64,000 bases of DNA from JBBROS01 sp965217935 (GTDB lineage: Bacteria > Pseudomonadota > Alphaproteobacteria > Acetobacterales > Acetobacteraceae), in assembly GCA_965217935.1 (NCBI GenBank), contig OZ244581.1:2356001-2420000 (forward strand), read 5' to 3'. The position numbers and the translations under genes were made by a program. Shown here piece by piece: positions 43,232-52,491 of the stretch (positions are counted from its first letter, which is position 1; every line of letters begins with the position of its first letter). A model generated the notes under the pieces. That model saw only the letters and a list, made by a program, of their open reading frames with translations, made no database searches and was not told the origin of the DNA.

Positions 43232-44877
43232 CAGCCTCTCCCTGCTGCCTTGAAGTGCTCGCGCACGCGCGCAGCAACCGTGGTTCGGTCCAGCGTTTCG
43301 GCCAGCAGCGCATCGATAAAGGCACGGTCGGGCTCGGGCAGGCCGCCAAGCGGCTTGGAGATCTGCACGGAGATCGCGAGCCTGGCCGCCAGCGGCGTCG
43401 GAAACGCGACATCGGCCACCGGCTCGGGAAACGGCATGCGCGATACGGGCATGGCAGCGGCGCCTGGCGCCAGCGACGGCAAGGGCCTGTCCCCGCCGGT
43501 GAGCGCGGCGCGCGGCAGCCCGAGCTGGTCGGCCAGCTTCACCACCTTGTCGAGGCGCTCCTCGGCCCGGCTCTTCTGATATTTGCGGTAGCGATAGAGC
43601 GGAACCGCGCCTCGCGAGGGCTGGTATGGCCCAAACCGCTTGCCTTCGTGCTCGACGAACAATTCCTGGTCGAACAGCCCCCACCAGAGCGTCACCGTCT
43701 CGCCGGCAAGCTCGGGCTCCACTTCATACGCGGCGCCCTCGACCGACACGGTCGCGTCGCCTGCAACGGCCCGGCGTTCCGGCTCGCGCGCGAACGCGCA
43801 GAACCGTTCCCATGAGCACATCGCGCGGATGCCGTTGGCCGGAAGGTGCTTCAGCCAGTCCTCGACCCGGCTGTGCGGCTCGGCGCGATGGCCGCCGTTG
43901 TTGTAGGTGACGAGGGCCCGGCGTAGCCAAAGGTTGGCCTCCGCTTCGTCCTTCGGCTTGTGGAAAGGATACAGCGTCTCGTGCACCTCCTTGATGGTGC
44001 GGAACGGCCGCTCGACTTTTCCCTTGGACCGTGCGGGCGTGCGGCGCTCGGCCTCGGACGGCGGCATGTGGGTCAGCACGCGCACGCCGAGGCTGCCCAT
44101 CACCGACTGGAACACCTTGGAGCGGCTGACCGGGCCGTTGTCCATGTAGATCGCGGCCGGGATGCCCTGGAACGGCAGTTCCGCCTCCGGCTTCGGGCCC
44201 ATGGCGTTGAACAGGAAGCGCAGCGCGGACTCGGCATCTTCGCCGTAAACGCAGCGATACTCGTCATAGACGACGCCCGAGCGGCCATCGACGGCCGAGA
44301 ATAGCATCAACGTCGGCTTGCCGCGGCCCTGTTCGACCCAGAGCGGGGCCTCGACCTGCTTCAGGTCCGACGGGCTCATGTCGAAATGCCAGAGCTCGTT
44401 GGAGCGCTTGGCCTGAAAGCGCACGGCCGTAATTGGGTGCACCACGCGCGCATGGTCGAGACCCGACGCGCGCAGGACGCGATCAATGGTCGCACGCTTG
44501 AGCAGGCCTGCCGGCGCCCGCACCAAACCATCCGGCGTCTCGAGACCATCCTCTTCCAGCAGCCGGATCGCCCGCGCGGTCGAGAGATGGCGGCTTTTCT
44601 TGTTTGCCGTCCTGATCTTCGCCGCGACGATCTCGGCGTAGCGCTCCATCCCGGCGGCCGGCATCGCCCGGGTCGAGCCGTGATCGGACCGCCGAACCGA
44701 TTTCGGCTGGGTCAACTCGCGCAGCGCGCGGTAGATCGTCCAGACCGACACGCCGTAAGCTTCGGCGGCGCGAGCGATCACCTCGGTGCGGACGGGGTCA
44801 CGGGCCGACAGCAACGCCAGACGGCGGCGCAAATCGACCAGTGCCTCGCCTGGGGGCCGTTTGGAGCGGTCAGGCAT
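43231..44877 (-). CDS. DDE transposase with Mu-type C-terminal domain (TniA-like)
   Basis: A 548-residue transposase. An N-terminal helix-turn-helix lies around residues 25-65 (AEAYGVSVWTIYRALREL). The catalytic core shows D in LWHFDMSPSD, D in AIYMDNGPVSRSKV and E in SKGKVERPFRTIKE, a correct DDE series. A Mu-type beta-barrel follows with YEVEPELAGETVTLWWGLFD. The 40 residues at the C-terminus probably bind the ATPase. The ATG at 44877 overlaps the recombinase stop by eight bases. It should cut and join the 169-bp ends. Confidence 0.85.
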   Translation of the reverse strand: MPDRSKRPPGEALVDLRRRLALLSARDPVRTEVIARAAEAYGVSVWTIYRALRELTQPKSVRRSDHGSTRAMPAAGMERYAEIVAAKIRTANKKSRHLSTARAIRLLEEDGLETPDGLVRAPAGLLKRATIDRVLRASGLDHARVVHPITAVRFQAKRSNELWHFDMSPSDLKQVEAPLWVEQGRGKPTLMLFSAVDGRSGVVYDEYRCVYGEDAESALRFLFNAMGPKPEAELPFQGIPAAIYMDNGPVSRSKVFQSVMGSLGVRVLTHMPPSEAERRTPARSKGKVERPFRTIKEVHETLYPFHKPKDEAEANLWLRRALVTYNNGGHRAEPHSRVEDWLKHLPANGIRAMCSWERFCAFAREPERRAVAGDATVSVEGAAYEVEPELAGETVTLWWGLFDQELFVEHEGKRFGPYQPSRGAVPLYRYRKYQKSRAEERLDKVVKLADQLGLPRAALTGGDRPLPSLAPGAAAMPVSRMPFPEPVADVAFPTPLAARLAISVQISKPLGGLPEPDRAFIDALLAETLDRTTVAARVREHFKAAGRG

Positions 44878-45466
44878 GGGGAACCTGCTTGTCTGAAGCG
44901 CTGTCGTTGGCGCCGCGCTTGCCGACGTGGCGGTAGAGGGTGGCAACCGACACGCCCATGCGTTTGGCCACATCGCGCACCGGCAGCTTGCCTTCCCTCA
45001 TCAGGGCGCGGGCCGCCGTGACGTCCGCCGCTTTGAAGGCCGGGGGGCGCCCACCCTTGCGGCCTCGGCGGCGTGCCTCGGCGAGGTCGGCGGCGGCGCG
45101 TTCGCGGATCAGCGCCCGCTCGAACTGGGCAATGGCTCCGAACACGTGGAACACGAGCACGCCACCTGGGGTGGTGGTGTCGATGCTCTCGGTCAGCGAC
45201 ACCAGCCCGATGCCACGTCCCTCCAGGTCCTCGGCCGTGGCGATCAGCTTTTTCAGCGAACGGGCGAGCCGGTCGAGCTTCCACACGACCAGCACGTCGC
45301 CGTGGCGCAGCACGTCGTCGAGGACCCGCGTCAGCTCGGGGCGGTCTGCCTTGGCGCCGGATGCCTTCTCCGAATGGATTCTCTCGCAGCCGGCACGGCG
45401 GAGTGCGTCGAGTTGGAATTCCGGCGACTGGTCGGTGGTGCTGACCCTAGCATACCCGACCCGCAT
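44870..45466 (-). CDS. Serine recombinase / resolvase (TniR-like)
   Basis: A 198-residue resolvase-invertase. The catalytic serine is S9 in VGYARVSTTDQ; further active-site residues lie in VVWKLDRLARS and GAIAQFERALIRER. A C-terminal helix-turn-helix is seen in VRDVAKRMGVSVATLYRHVG. It would resolve cointegrates formed by replicative transposition at a res site, which should lie near its promoter at about 45467-45620. It is the first gene of the three-gene operon. Confidence 0.88.
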   Translation of the reverse strand: MRVGYARVSTTDQSPEFQLDALRRAGCERIHSEKASGAKADRPELTRVLDDVLRHGDVLVVWKLDRLARSLKKLIATAEDLEGRGIGLVSLTESIDTTTPGGVLVFHVFGAIAQFERALIRERAAADLAEARRRGRKGGRPPAFKAADVTAARALMREGKLPVRDVAKRMGVSVATLYRHVGKRGANDSASDKQVPHA

Positions 45467-45623
45467 CCGGCACCCTTGTTCTCGAAACCCGTTTGGCTGT
45501 TAGCGTTTCGGAACAGGGCAATCAAGAACAGTTATGAGAAGGGAAAGTGCCTTGCTAGGCGGCCCCGGGCAGCACGCGCCGGGACTTGGCAGAAACCCTG
45601 GTTTCCGAGAACCTACCTCCGGG

Positions 45624-45792
45624 GCTCATTGGCAGCCAATGTGAGCACGATCCTCCGTTGGCAAGCACGGCCCGATGATGGCAAGCACAGTGGCAGATAA
45701 TGTGAGCACGACGCTCGCCCCATTGTCAGCTAATCGGAGCAGGAATCAGCGCTGTTTGCGAGCACGAGTGCCGATGATTGCGAGCGCCTACA
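45624..45792 (-). repeat. Right 169-bp terminal inverted repeat
   Basis: Complement of 42072-42240 with four single-base differences (97.6% identical). Same array of about seven GTGCTCACA-type units. The promoter and res site of the transposon operon probably lie between this repeat and the recombinase start. Confidence 0.8.
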
Positions 45793-46156
45793 CCTAGGCG
45801 TGAGCCGGTGGAGACCGTGATTGTCGTTGACGCCACGAGATCGCGGCTTCGTCAGCGTCACCGTCACGAGAAACCGACCCGGCCCAAGGGACGGCCGCGA
45901 ACCGCGTCAGCTTCCCGCGTCAGCGCCTTCGCTCAGCGCCGACGCTGCCGTTCGTGCGACAAGACCGCTTCGCGCGCGAGGGAGGATAGGCGGGCAGCGC
46001 AAACCTCCCCGAAGGTCCGGGACCGTCCCGCGAGAAGCCTAGTTCATCGCCCGGTCTTCGCCCGGTCCGTTTGGCCCGCGATCAGGGTTCCAGGCGGGTG
46101 GCCTCGACTTGTGTGACAGGACGCGCTATGTTGCGCACAACCTCAGGAGCACGATC
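45793..46156. other. Intergenic stretch before the PIN toxin-antitoxin operon
   Basis: No gene is recognised. The GC-rich sequence is rich in short CG-type repeats. Just before the antitoxin, GCGC-TATGTT-GCGC (about 46123-46136) is a small palindrome over a plausible -10 element and could be the autoregulatory operator; this is weak. Confidence 0.3.
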
Positions 46157-46504
46157 ATGGCCGCGCCAAAGCCGTCCCAGCCGGAGAAGACGAAGCGCTC
46201 GGTAACGACCGGAGCGCGTCGACTCGCGCGCGTGGCGCTCAAGGACCCGGCCCAGAAGTTCGCCCATGCGACCGTGCTGGAGGAGGCGCGCGCCGCGGGC
46301 CTGCTCGAGGGCGAGAAGAGCGAGCATGTCAGCTTCCGGGCGCCTCCGGCCCTGATCGAGGCGGCCAAGCGAGAGGCAGGCGTCGCCTCGACGACCGAAC
46401 TCGGCCTGCTCGCGCTGGCGCTTCTCGCGCAGCCGGACCCAGTGGTGGGCGCGATGCGCCGCACGCGCGGGCGACTCGGCCCCGACCACCAGCTTGAGTA
46501 TTGA
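46157..46504 (+). CDS. Candidate antitoxin partner of the PIN toxin
   Basis: A 115-residue basic protein starting with an alanine- and lysine-rich stretch (APKPSQPEKTKRSV). The middle SFRAPPALIEAAKREAGVAS and ASTTELGLLALALL recalls a ribbon-helix-helix DNA-binding fold. AGGAG lies seven bases before the ATG. It overlaps the PIN gene by 11 bases. Position and size fit an antitoxin that binds the toxin and represses its own operon. No named antitoxin family is recognised. Confidence 0.6.
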   Translation: MAAPKPSQPEKTKRSVTTGARRLARVALKDPAQKFAHATVLEEARAAGLLEGEKSEHVSFRAPPALIEAAKREAGVASTTELGLLALALLAQPDPVVGAMRRTRGRLGPDHQLEY

Positions 46505-47054
46505 CCTCGAGGCCGCGATCCGGCGGCGCAAGCCGGAGAAGCAGCTCGCTCAGCTCACGACGCGACCCGACGGCGAGCTGACCTCGACTGCCGACCTCTC
46601 CGACTCGGGGGCGCTCGCGCTCGTGGCTGACACCAACGTCTACATCAACGACGCGGCCGGGCGTTTGCCGGCCGAGGTCGAGGCGCTGCTCGACAGGACG
46701 ATCCTGTTCCATTGCAGCGTCTGCATCGCGGAGATCGCGACGGGCGTGGCGAACGGCAACCCCGCGCATAAGAGCTGGAAGGCGACGCGCGCCGTCTATG
46801 CTGAAGTGCTCGGGGCCATCTCTGAGACGCGGCTCCTGACGCCCGACGCGCAGGTCTGGACCGAGGCGGGTCTCGTGGCCGGCACGCTCGCCCGGACACA
46901 AGGCTTCCAGCCCCATCAGCGCAAGGAGCTGCTGAACGACGCGCTGATCCTGCTCACCGCCGCCAAGGCCGGACTCGCTGTGCTGACCAGCGATCGAGAC
47001 CATTACGATCTCCTCCAGCAGCTCTGCCCGGAGGGCCGCTTTGTCTTCTATTGA
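46494..47054 (+). CDS. PIN-domain ribonuclease, candidate toxin
   Basis: A 186-residue protein with a PIN domain from residue 40. Acidic metal-binding residues are D46 in LVADTNVYIND, E in CIAEIATG, and two aspartates in LLNDALILLTA and VLTSDRDHYD. PIN toxins cut RNA, often tRNA or mRNA. The start is TTG 46494, overlapping the antitoxin. The first 40 residues are charged and may be part of the antitoxin contact. The next element, an IS21 relic, begins ten bases after the stop. It seems intact. Confidence 0.75.
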   Translation: MSIDLEAAIRRRKPEKQLAQLTTRPDGELTSTADLSDSGALALVADTNVYINDAAGRLPAEVEALLDRTILFHCSVCIAEIATGVANGNPAHKSWKATRAVYAEVLGAISETRLLTPDAQVWTEAGLVAGTLARTQGFQPHQRKELLNDALILLTAAKAGLAVLTSDRDHYDLLQQLCPEGRFVFY

Positions 47055-47148
47055 CGGGTGGCCTGTTGATTTTCGCTGAGAACTGACCCGGCGTTTTCGT
47101 CGAGATTTGACCCGCCTTGTGTTATCTCCCGCGTGCTGCGGGTCTGGG

Positions 47149-47928
47149 TCAAGCGAGCGTTTTGGTTCTCCTGCCTTTTCCGTCGGCTGCGCTGTTCCGG
47201 AACCTGAAACTGTCGTTTCCGGTTTCCAGGATGTGGCAGTGATGGGTGAGCCGGTCGAGCAGTGCGGTCGTCATCTTGGTGTCGCCAAAGACGTTGCCCC
47301 ACTCGCTGAAGCTCAGGTTGGCGGTGATCACCACGCTGGTCCGCTCGTAAAGCTTGCTGAGCAGGTGGAACAGCAGGGCGCCGCCCGATGAGCTGAACGG
47401 CAGATATCCAAGCTCGTCGAGGATCACGAGATCCAGGCGGAGCAGGCGATCGGCGAGCTGCCCGGCCTTGTTGGCAGCCTTCTCCTGCTCCAGCGCATTG
47501 ACCAGGTCCACAGTGGAATAGAACCGGACCTTTTTGCGGCCGTGCTCGATACCTTGGACGCCGAGTGCCGTGGCGAGATGGGTCGTGCCGGCGCCGGGCC
47601 CGCCGATCAGCACGACATTGTCGGCCCGATCGGTGAACTCGCCCTGGTGCAGCTGCCTGATCATGGCCTCGTTGACCTCGCTCGCCGCGAAATCGAAGCT
47701 GGTCAGGTCCTTGTAAGCGGGAAACCGGGCCGACTTGATATGGTAGGCGATCGAGCGGACCTCACGTTCGGCCAACTCGGCCTTGAGCAGCTGGGACAAG
47801 GTGGGGATGGCGGCCTTGAATGCCGGTGCGCCCTGCTCCACCAGGTCGCCGGCTGCCTGGGCCATGCCATGCATCTTCAAGCCGCGCAGCATGACGACGA
47901 GCGCGGCGCTGGCGGGGTCATGACGCAT
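47149..47928 (-). CDS. istB: IS21 helper ATPase IstB with altered Walker A
   Basis: A 259-residue DnaC-like ATPase that helps the IstA transposase. Family motifs include LTSFDFAASEVNEAMI and Walker B LVILDELGYLP. The P-loop reads GPGAGTTHLATALG: the invariant lysine of GxGKTH is threonine (ACG for AAG, one base), so ATP binding should fail. The ATG overlaps the istA stop. The frame is otherwise complete, so this is a point-mutated relic. Confidence 0.85.
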   Translation of the reverse strand: MRHDPASAALVVMLRGLKMHGMAQAAGDLVEQGAPAFKAAIPTLSQLLKAELAEREVRSIAYHIKSARFPAYKDLTSFDFAASEVNEAMIRQLHQGEFTDRADNVVLIGGPGAGTTHLATALGVQGIEHGRKKVRFYSTVDLVNALEQEKAANKAGQLADRLLRLDLVILDELGYLPFSSSGGALLFHLLSKLYERTSVVITANLSFSEWGNVFGDTKMTTALLDRLTHHCHILETGNDSFRFRNSAADGKGRRTKTLA

Positions 47929-49345
47929 GGCGCACCTCCCGGTCCCGCAGCGCGTCGTAGCGCTGGATGTCGGCCCGTGGCTCCTGCGTGAGGACGAGAG
48001 CCTGCGGTGCGTCGATGGCGGCGGCTCTGCTTTTGCCGTCCGTCAGGCGGTGCAGGAGGTTGAGGACGTGGATCTTGGTGGCGACACCGCCCTCGAGAGC
48101 CAGCTCCACCGCGCACAGCACGGCCTGCTCATCGTGTTGCAGCACCAAGGCGAGGACGTCCGCCATTTCCCGGTCGCCCCCTGGTCGTCGCAGCAGTTCG
48201 ATCTGGAGCTTGCGGAACGCCTCAGGCATCTCGGCACAGGGCGCGCCGTAGCGCAACGCCCCGGGCTTGCGCTGGATCACCGCCAGGTCGTGTCGCCAGT
48301 CGTAGATCGTGCGGCCGGGTATGTCGTGGGAGCGCTCGACGACCCGGGCGTGCTCGCACACGATCTGCCCCTCGGCGACAACGACGAGCCGATCGGGGTA
48401 GATCCGCAGGCTGACCGGCCGGTTGGCAAACGAGGCGGGAACGCTGTAGCGGTTGGTCTCGAAGTGCACCAGGCCGGTCGGCGACACCCGCTTGGTGTGC
48501 TCGACGAACCCGTCGAACGCTCGGCCGACCGGCATCAGGTTCGCCCGCTCCTCGGCGTGCACGGCGGCCACACTGCCCGGCAGGACCCCGTGGGCAAGCT
48601 CGCTCCAGCGCTCGATGCCAGCGGGCCTCGAGCCAGGCATTGAGCGATGGCATGTCCGCCAAGGGCGGCATGGCTTGCCAGATCTGCCCCCGTGCGTCCT
48701 GCACGTTTTTTTCGACCTGACCCTTCTCCCATCCTGATGCCGGGTTACGGAACGTCGCCTCGAACAGGTAGTGGCTGGCCATCGCTGTGAAGCGCGCGTT
48801 GACCTGCCGAGCCTTGCCCACGCCGATCCGATCGACGGCTGTCCGCATGTTGTCGAAAATGCCGCGGCGCGGCACGCCGCCCAGTATGCGGAACGCCTCA
48901 GCTAATGCATCGAACAGCATCTCGTGGGTTTGCAGCCGGTCGGCGCGGATCACGAAGGCTCTGCTGTGCGACAGCTTGGTATGTGCCACCTGAAGCTTGA
49001 CCCGCTTGCCGCCCACCACCGTCCAGTCCTCGCTCCAGTCGAACTGGAACGCCTCGCCAGGCTGGAAAACGAGCGGAACGAACACGCCCCGCCCGGTGAT
49101 ACGCTGAGCGGTCTCACGCTCCGCCCGCCAGTGGCGGACGAAAGCAGCGACCCGCGCATAAGAGCCATCGTAGCCCAGGACAACCAGGTCAGCATGGCGC
49201 CGCCGCGCGTTTCGGCGCGCCTTGCGACCCTTGCCCGCCTCGACGCGCAGCCATTCCGCCAACTTGTCGGCATACGGGTCCAGACGACTTGGACGCTCCG
49301 GAACCTTGAACCGAACCTCGACGGCGTTGGACCGCAGATACTTAG
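47918..49345 (-). pseudogene. istA: IS21 transposase IstA, truncated and frameshifted
   Basis: DDE transposase reading KYLRSNAVEVRFKVPERPSR onward, with GEAFQFDWSEDWTVVGGKR, RRGIFDNMRTAVDR and SGWEKGQVEKNVQD. The first 50 or so residues with the helix-turn-helix are missing at the junction with ISAzo13. A frameshift near 48600 splits the second half, which continues HGVLPGSVAAVHAEERANLM to RADIQRYDALRDREVRHAS in another frame. The stop overlaps the istB start. Confidence 0.85.
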
Positions 49346-50650
49346 GGCCCGAGCCCAATTAATCGAATCGCGATTGTGGGTAGGAATTCGGTCTGCGGCT
49401 CGTACTAGCGTTGAGAGGTGATCGACACCGCCGCCATTCGAGCCCGCTTTGAAGCCATCGCCCCGTTCCTTGGGGAGCGTGAGCGCCGTCTATGGGCCGC
49501 GAGCGAGGCTTACGCGGCTGGCAGGGGCGGCATCCTGGCGGTGTCGGCGGTGACGGGCATCGCGCGCAGCACGATTGGCCGAGGGCTTGCCGAGTTGGGG
49601 CATGGCAAGGACCAGATCCCCGGCCGCATCCGCCGCCCGGGCGGCGGGCGCAAGCCGAAGACCGAGACCGAACCCGGCCTGCTCGACGCACTGTCCGAGC
49701 TGGTGCAATCGGCCATCCGCGGCGATCCCGAGGCAGCGCTGCTCTGGGTCAGCCGGAGCCAGCGTCATCTGGTCCGCGCCTTGGCCGAGCGCGGCTTCAC
49801 TGCCGGGCAGAAGCTGGTCGGGCGGCTGCTGAAGCGGCTGGGGTTCAGCCTGCAGGCCAACAGCAAGACACGCGAAGGCGCCAGCCATCCCGACCGCGAC
49901 GCGCAGTTCGAGCACATCAACACCCAGGTGCAGGCGTTCCAGGCGGCCAAGCAGCCGGCGATCTCGGTCGACACCAAGAAGAAGGAGGTGGTCGGCGATT
50001 TCAAGAACGCCGGGCGCGAGTTGCGGCCCCGCGGTCAGCCCGAGCCGGTGCGGGTGCACGACTTCATCCTGCCTGAGCTCGGCAAGGTGGCGCCATACGG
50101 CGTCTATGACATCGCCGCCAATGCCGGCTGGATCAATCTCGGGATCACCAGCGACACTGCAACGTTCGCTGTGGAAAGCATCCGGCGCTGGTGGCGGGAA
50201 CTCGGCCAGGCGCGCTATCCCGAGAGCACGCGGCTGCTGATCACGGCCGACTGCGGCGGCAGCAACGGGGCGCGGGTGCGGCTGTGGAAGACCGAGTTGC
50301 AGACGCTCGCCGACCAGACCGGCCTGTCGATCACGGTGGCGCACCTGCCGCCCGGCGCCAGCAAGTGGAACCGCATCGAGCACCGACTGTTCGCATTCAT
50401 CACCCAGAACTGGCGCGGCAAGCCGCTGCTGACGCATCAAGTCATCGTCCAGCTGATCGCCAGCACGACGACACGGACTGGACTCACCGTCCAATGCAGG
50501 CTCGATGAGAACACCTACCAGAAGGGCGCCAAGGTCTCCGACGCGCAGATCGCCAGCCTCAATATCACCCCAGCCGAGTTTCATGGCGAGTGGAACTACA
50601 CCATCGCTCCCCGAACCACCCGCACCTGACGCGGTTGTTTCAGCTCAGGC
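49346..50650. mobile_element. ISAzo13-family insertion sequence
   Basis: 1305 bp. Ends GCCCGAGCCCAATTAATCG (49347-49365) and the complement of CGGTTGTTTCAGCTCAGGC (50632-50650) are imperfect inverted repeats (14 of 19). ACTTAG flanks both sides (49340-49345 and 50651-50656). It lies between the truncated IS21 and an IS1595 relic, so it entered after those two were joined. It has the only transposase in the 47-54 kb zone that looks intact. Confidence 0.7.
49418..50629 (+). CDS. ISAzo13-family transposase
   Basis: A full-length transposase of 403 residues starting at GTG 49418. N-terminal helix-turn-helix ILAVSAVTGIARSTIGRGLA, then GRIRRPGGGRKPK. The catalytic region contains AISVDTKKKEVVGDFKNAGR, LLITADCGGSNGARVRLWK and GASKWNRIEHRLFAFITQNW. 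It ends FHGEWNYTIAPR. No stop or frameshift is seen, so it may be active. Confidence 0.9.
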   Translation: MIDTAAIRARFEAIAPFLGERERRLWAASEAYAAGRGGILAVSAVTGIARSTIGRGLAELGHGKDQIPGRIRRPGGGRKPKTETEPGLLDALSELVQSAIRGDPEAALLWVSRSQRHLVRALAERGFTAGQKLVGRLLKRLGFSLQANSKTREGASHPDRDAQFEHINTQVQAFQAAKQPAISVDTKKKEVVGDFKNAGRELRPRGQPEPVRVHDFILPELGKVAPYGVYDIAANAGWINLGITSDTATFAVESIRRWWRELGQARYPESTRLLITADCGGSNGARVRLWKTELQTLADQTGLSITVAHLPPGASKWNRIEHRLFAFITQNWRGKPLLTHQVIVQLIASTTTRTGLTVQCRLDENTYQKGAKVSDAQIASLNITPAEFHGEWNYTIAPRTTRT

Positions 50651-51150
50651 ACTTAGAACCGCAACGAGGGCGGCGGGCAGGCCTTTGCCGCGTCGGCGCG
50701 CATCGTGCGCAAACTGAAGGAAGCCGAGGTAACGCGGCAGCTTGTCTGGCGAGATGCCCCGGTGCGGATGCAGCCAGGAGCGCGGCAGCGAGCAGAAACC
50801 CTCTATCGTATAGACATGGACCTCGCGCGAGCCGTCCTCATTCTCGTCGCGGGCATGGCAAACGGTTTCGTGCCTGCGGCTCCAAGCGGGCGAGCGCGCG
50901 TGGATACTGTGGTTGTCCGTGTTGACGAGCGCGCCTGCGGCGACCGCGGCGGTGATGACCGGCTTGATCATGGCGGCTCGCACATTGGCCAGCATGCGCA
51001 GCGCGATCTGTCCGCCACGCTCGATCAGGCCGGGGATGGGCGGCTTGCCCTTTTTTGACGAGCCGCGGCGGGTATCCTTCCCGGTTGCGCGACCGGTGTC
51101 CTCAGGTCAGAGGCGCTGGCGCACGAAGGCGAAGCGCTTGGCATCGTCCA
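50645..51150 (-). pseudogene. IS1595-family transposase relic 1 (internal deletion)
   Basis: C-terminal part reads RMLANVRAAMIKPVITAAV, VYTIEGFCSLPRSWLHPHRG and KLPRYLGFLQFAHDARRRGK. A remnant of the N-terminus (FAFVRQR, about 51100-51150) is joined to it after loss of about 500 bases. It is closely related to relic 2 at 53156-54134. The 3' edge is cut by the ISAzo13 element. Confidence 0.7.
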
Positions 51151-51195
51151 TCCGAAGCTGCCCCGTCTTCGTGGAGTGTTGGCGAGCTTGGGCGA

Positions 51196-51273
51196 TCAGG
51201 GTTGTGCCGTAGCGGCCTGCGATGCTGCTTCATAGGCAAGGGGCGACCAGTAGCCAAAGGCGGAGAGCAGGCG
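51196..51273 (-). pseudogene. IS3-family transposase C-terminal scrap
   Basis: Twenty-five codons reading RLLSAFGYWSPLAYEAASQA and five more, then TGA. This resembles the HSALGYLSP-type end of IS3 transposases. The next 290 bases up to the IS5 element hold nothing I recognise. Confidence 0.4.
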
Positions 51274-51558
51274 AACTTGACCCGGCATTCTGGCTGTCGA
51301 TACCCCTGAACGAGTGGTTTCCAGTGGTCAAAGAGTACGTTTATGGCTGGACGCGTTCGCGCGGACGGCTATTCCTGTGGCCGTTGCACCTATTGCCGGG
51401 CGGCGGCGGGCAGCTCGGCTAGCCCGTGCTTTTCAAGCTGTTTCTGGCAAAGTTCCATCGTTCAAGCGCCAAGAACCATGCTCTGCGTTGCGCAGAACTC
51501 AGGCATCACGGACCTTAAATCCCAGTCGTTAAAAACCGGCGCCGGGGAGCCTGACCCG

Positions 51559-52326
51559 CTAGGCTCTGTGACTGAACTGGGCGAGGCGCAAGCTGATCAT
51601 GGTGGCGGCGAGATGAGCGAAGCCCATCCAGCTTTAGCGTGTTTTGTCGCGTCGGAGTGCGATGCGCCCCTGATCCTTCATGCGGGCGAACAGGTTCTCG
51701 ACATGGTGGCGCCTGGCATACAGGGCGGGTTCCCAGGCAGGCGGGTCGATCATGCCCTTTCTGGGCGGGGCATGGACCGTGCATCCGTTTGCCGCATAGG
51801 CGGCACGCAGTGGCGCCGAGATGTAGCCTCGGTCAAGGGCCGCGTTGCAGGCCGGGATGCCGGACGCGAGCGCGGTCGCATAGCGCAGGTCCGAGTGTTG
51901 GCCGGGACTGGCGATCAGCCGCAAGACCCGGCCCGCGCCGTCAACACAGGCATGGAGTTTGGAGCACAGCCCGCCACGGCTGCGGCCGAGCGCCTCGGCG
52001 GCGGCCGTGCTGCGTGCGGCGCCGCTCGCGGCGCGGTGCGCCTTGCAGGTGGTGCTGTCCAGGAGCAACAGCCCGTCCGCGGGCAGGCTCGGGCGCAAGG
52101 CCTCGAACACCAGCTCCCACCAGCGCCGCCAGCGGTGGTAGATGCTGGCCCAACAGCCCAGCGCATCCGGCAGGTCACGCCACGGCGCGCCCGTCCGGCA
52201 CACCCAGAGCGCGGCCTCAACGAAGCGGCGCAGCGCCGCCTCGTCGCGCCTCCATGCCCGTGGGATTGGCTGCATCACAAGCATCAGCGACGTCCATTGG
52301 GCGTCGTCCAGGCCAGTCCTGGTCAT
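51559..52326 (-). pseudogene. IS5-family transposase with premature TAA
   Basis: Start region TRTGLDDAQWTSLMLVMQPI, then CRTGAPWRDLPDALG, LLLLDSTTCKAHRAASG and ALDRGYISAPLRAAYAANGC with RHHVENLFARMKDQGRIA. A TAA at 51634-51636 follows RRDKTR. The same frame continues SWMGFAHLAATMISLRL to the natural stop in the inverted repeat. One change from CGA to TAA-type sequence removed about 25 residues. Confidence 0.85.
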
Positions 52327-52420
52327 GACCGTGTCTCTCTGAAAGCCTCGACACCTGCCAGGGGGGCACGGTCACAGACCGGATCAAGCCCAGGCCGCAA
52401 AGCAGTTCAGTCACAGAGCC
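51562..52420. mobile_element. IS5-family insertion sequence
   Basis: 859 bp with perfect 18-bp inverted ends, GGCTCTGTGACTGAACTG (51562-51579) and its complement (52403-52420), flanked by TA on both sides, the usual short duplication of this group. It holds one transposase with a premature stop. The ends are so well preserved that the insertion is probably recent. Confidence 0.85.
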
Positions 52421-52491
52421 TAAGTCAAACGTTAGCGTTCGAACGACTTCAGCCTGGGATTGGAATTGCCCCGGTTCCGACACTGCTTGAA

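Larger units (their letters stand above)
42072..45792. mobile_element. Three-gene transposon with 169-bp inverted ends (Tn5053/Tn7-like machinery)
   Basis: A 3721-bp element. Its 169-base ends are inverted and differ at only four positions; both start with TGTAGG, as Tn7/Tn5053/Mu-type elements start with TGT. Inside, three genes run leftward: a serine recombinase, a DDE transposase and an AAA ATPase, all overlapping by 1-8 bases. This matches the TniR, TniA and TniB parts of Tn5053, but no TniQ is present. I found no 5-bp target duplication (GTAGC left, CCTAG right). All three genes are full length, so the element may still be able to move. Confidence 0.8.
47064..49345. mobile_element. IS21-family element, 5' end truncated
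   Basis: The right end starts TGTTGAT at 47064 and has two direct 21-base repeats, TTTTCGCTGAGAACTGACCC-type at 47070-47090 and 47094-47114, typical of IS21 ends. istB and istA follow on the minus strand. The istA start and the left end are missing where the ISAzo13 element begins. With a frameshift in istA and an altered IstB it cannot be active. Confidence 0.8.

Noticed and set aside
42067..45797. A 5-bp target duplication around the TniABR-like transposon
   Set aside because: Flanks are GTAGC and CCTAG; they resemble each other only if shifted by one base, so I do not claim a duplication.
45793..46080. Arginine-rich frames on the plus strand upstream of the antitoxin
   Set aside because: They have no ribosome binding site, no motif and the composition of random GC-rich sequence.
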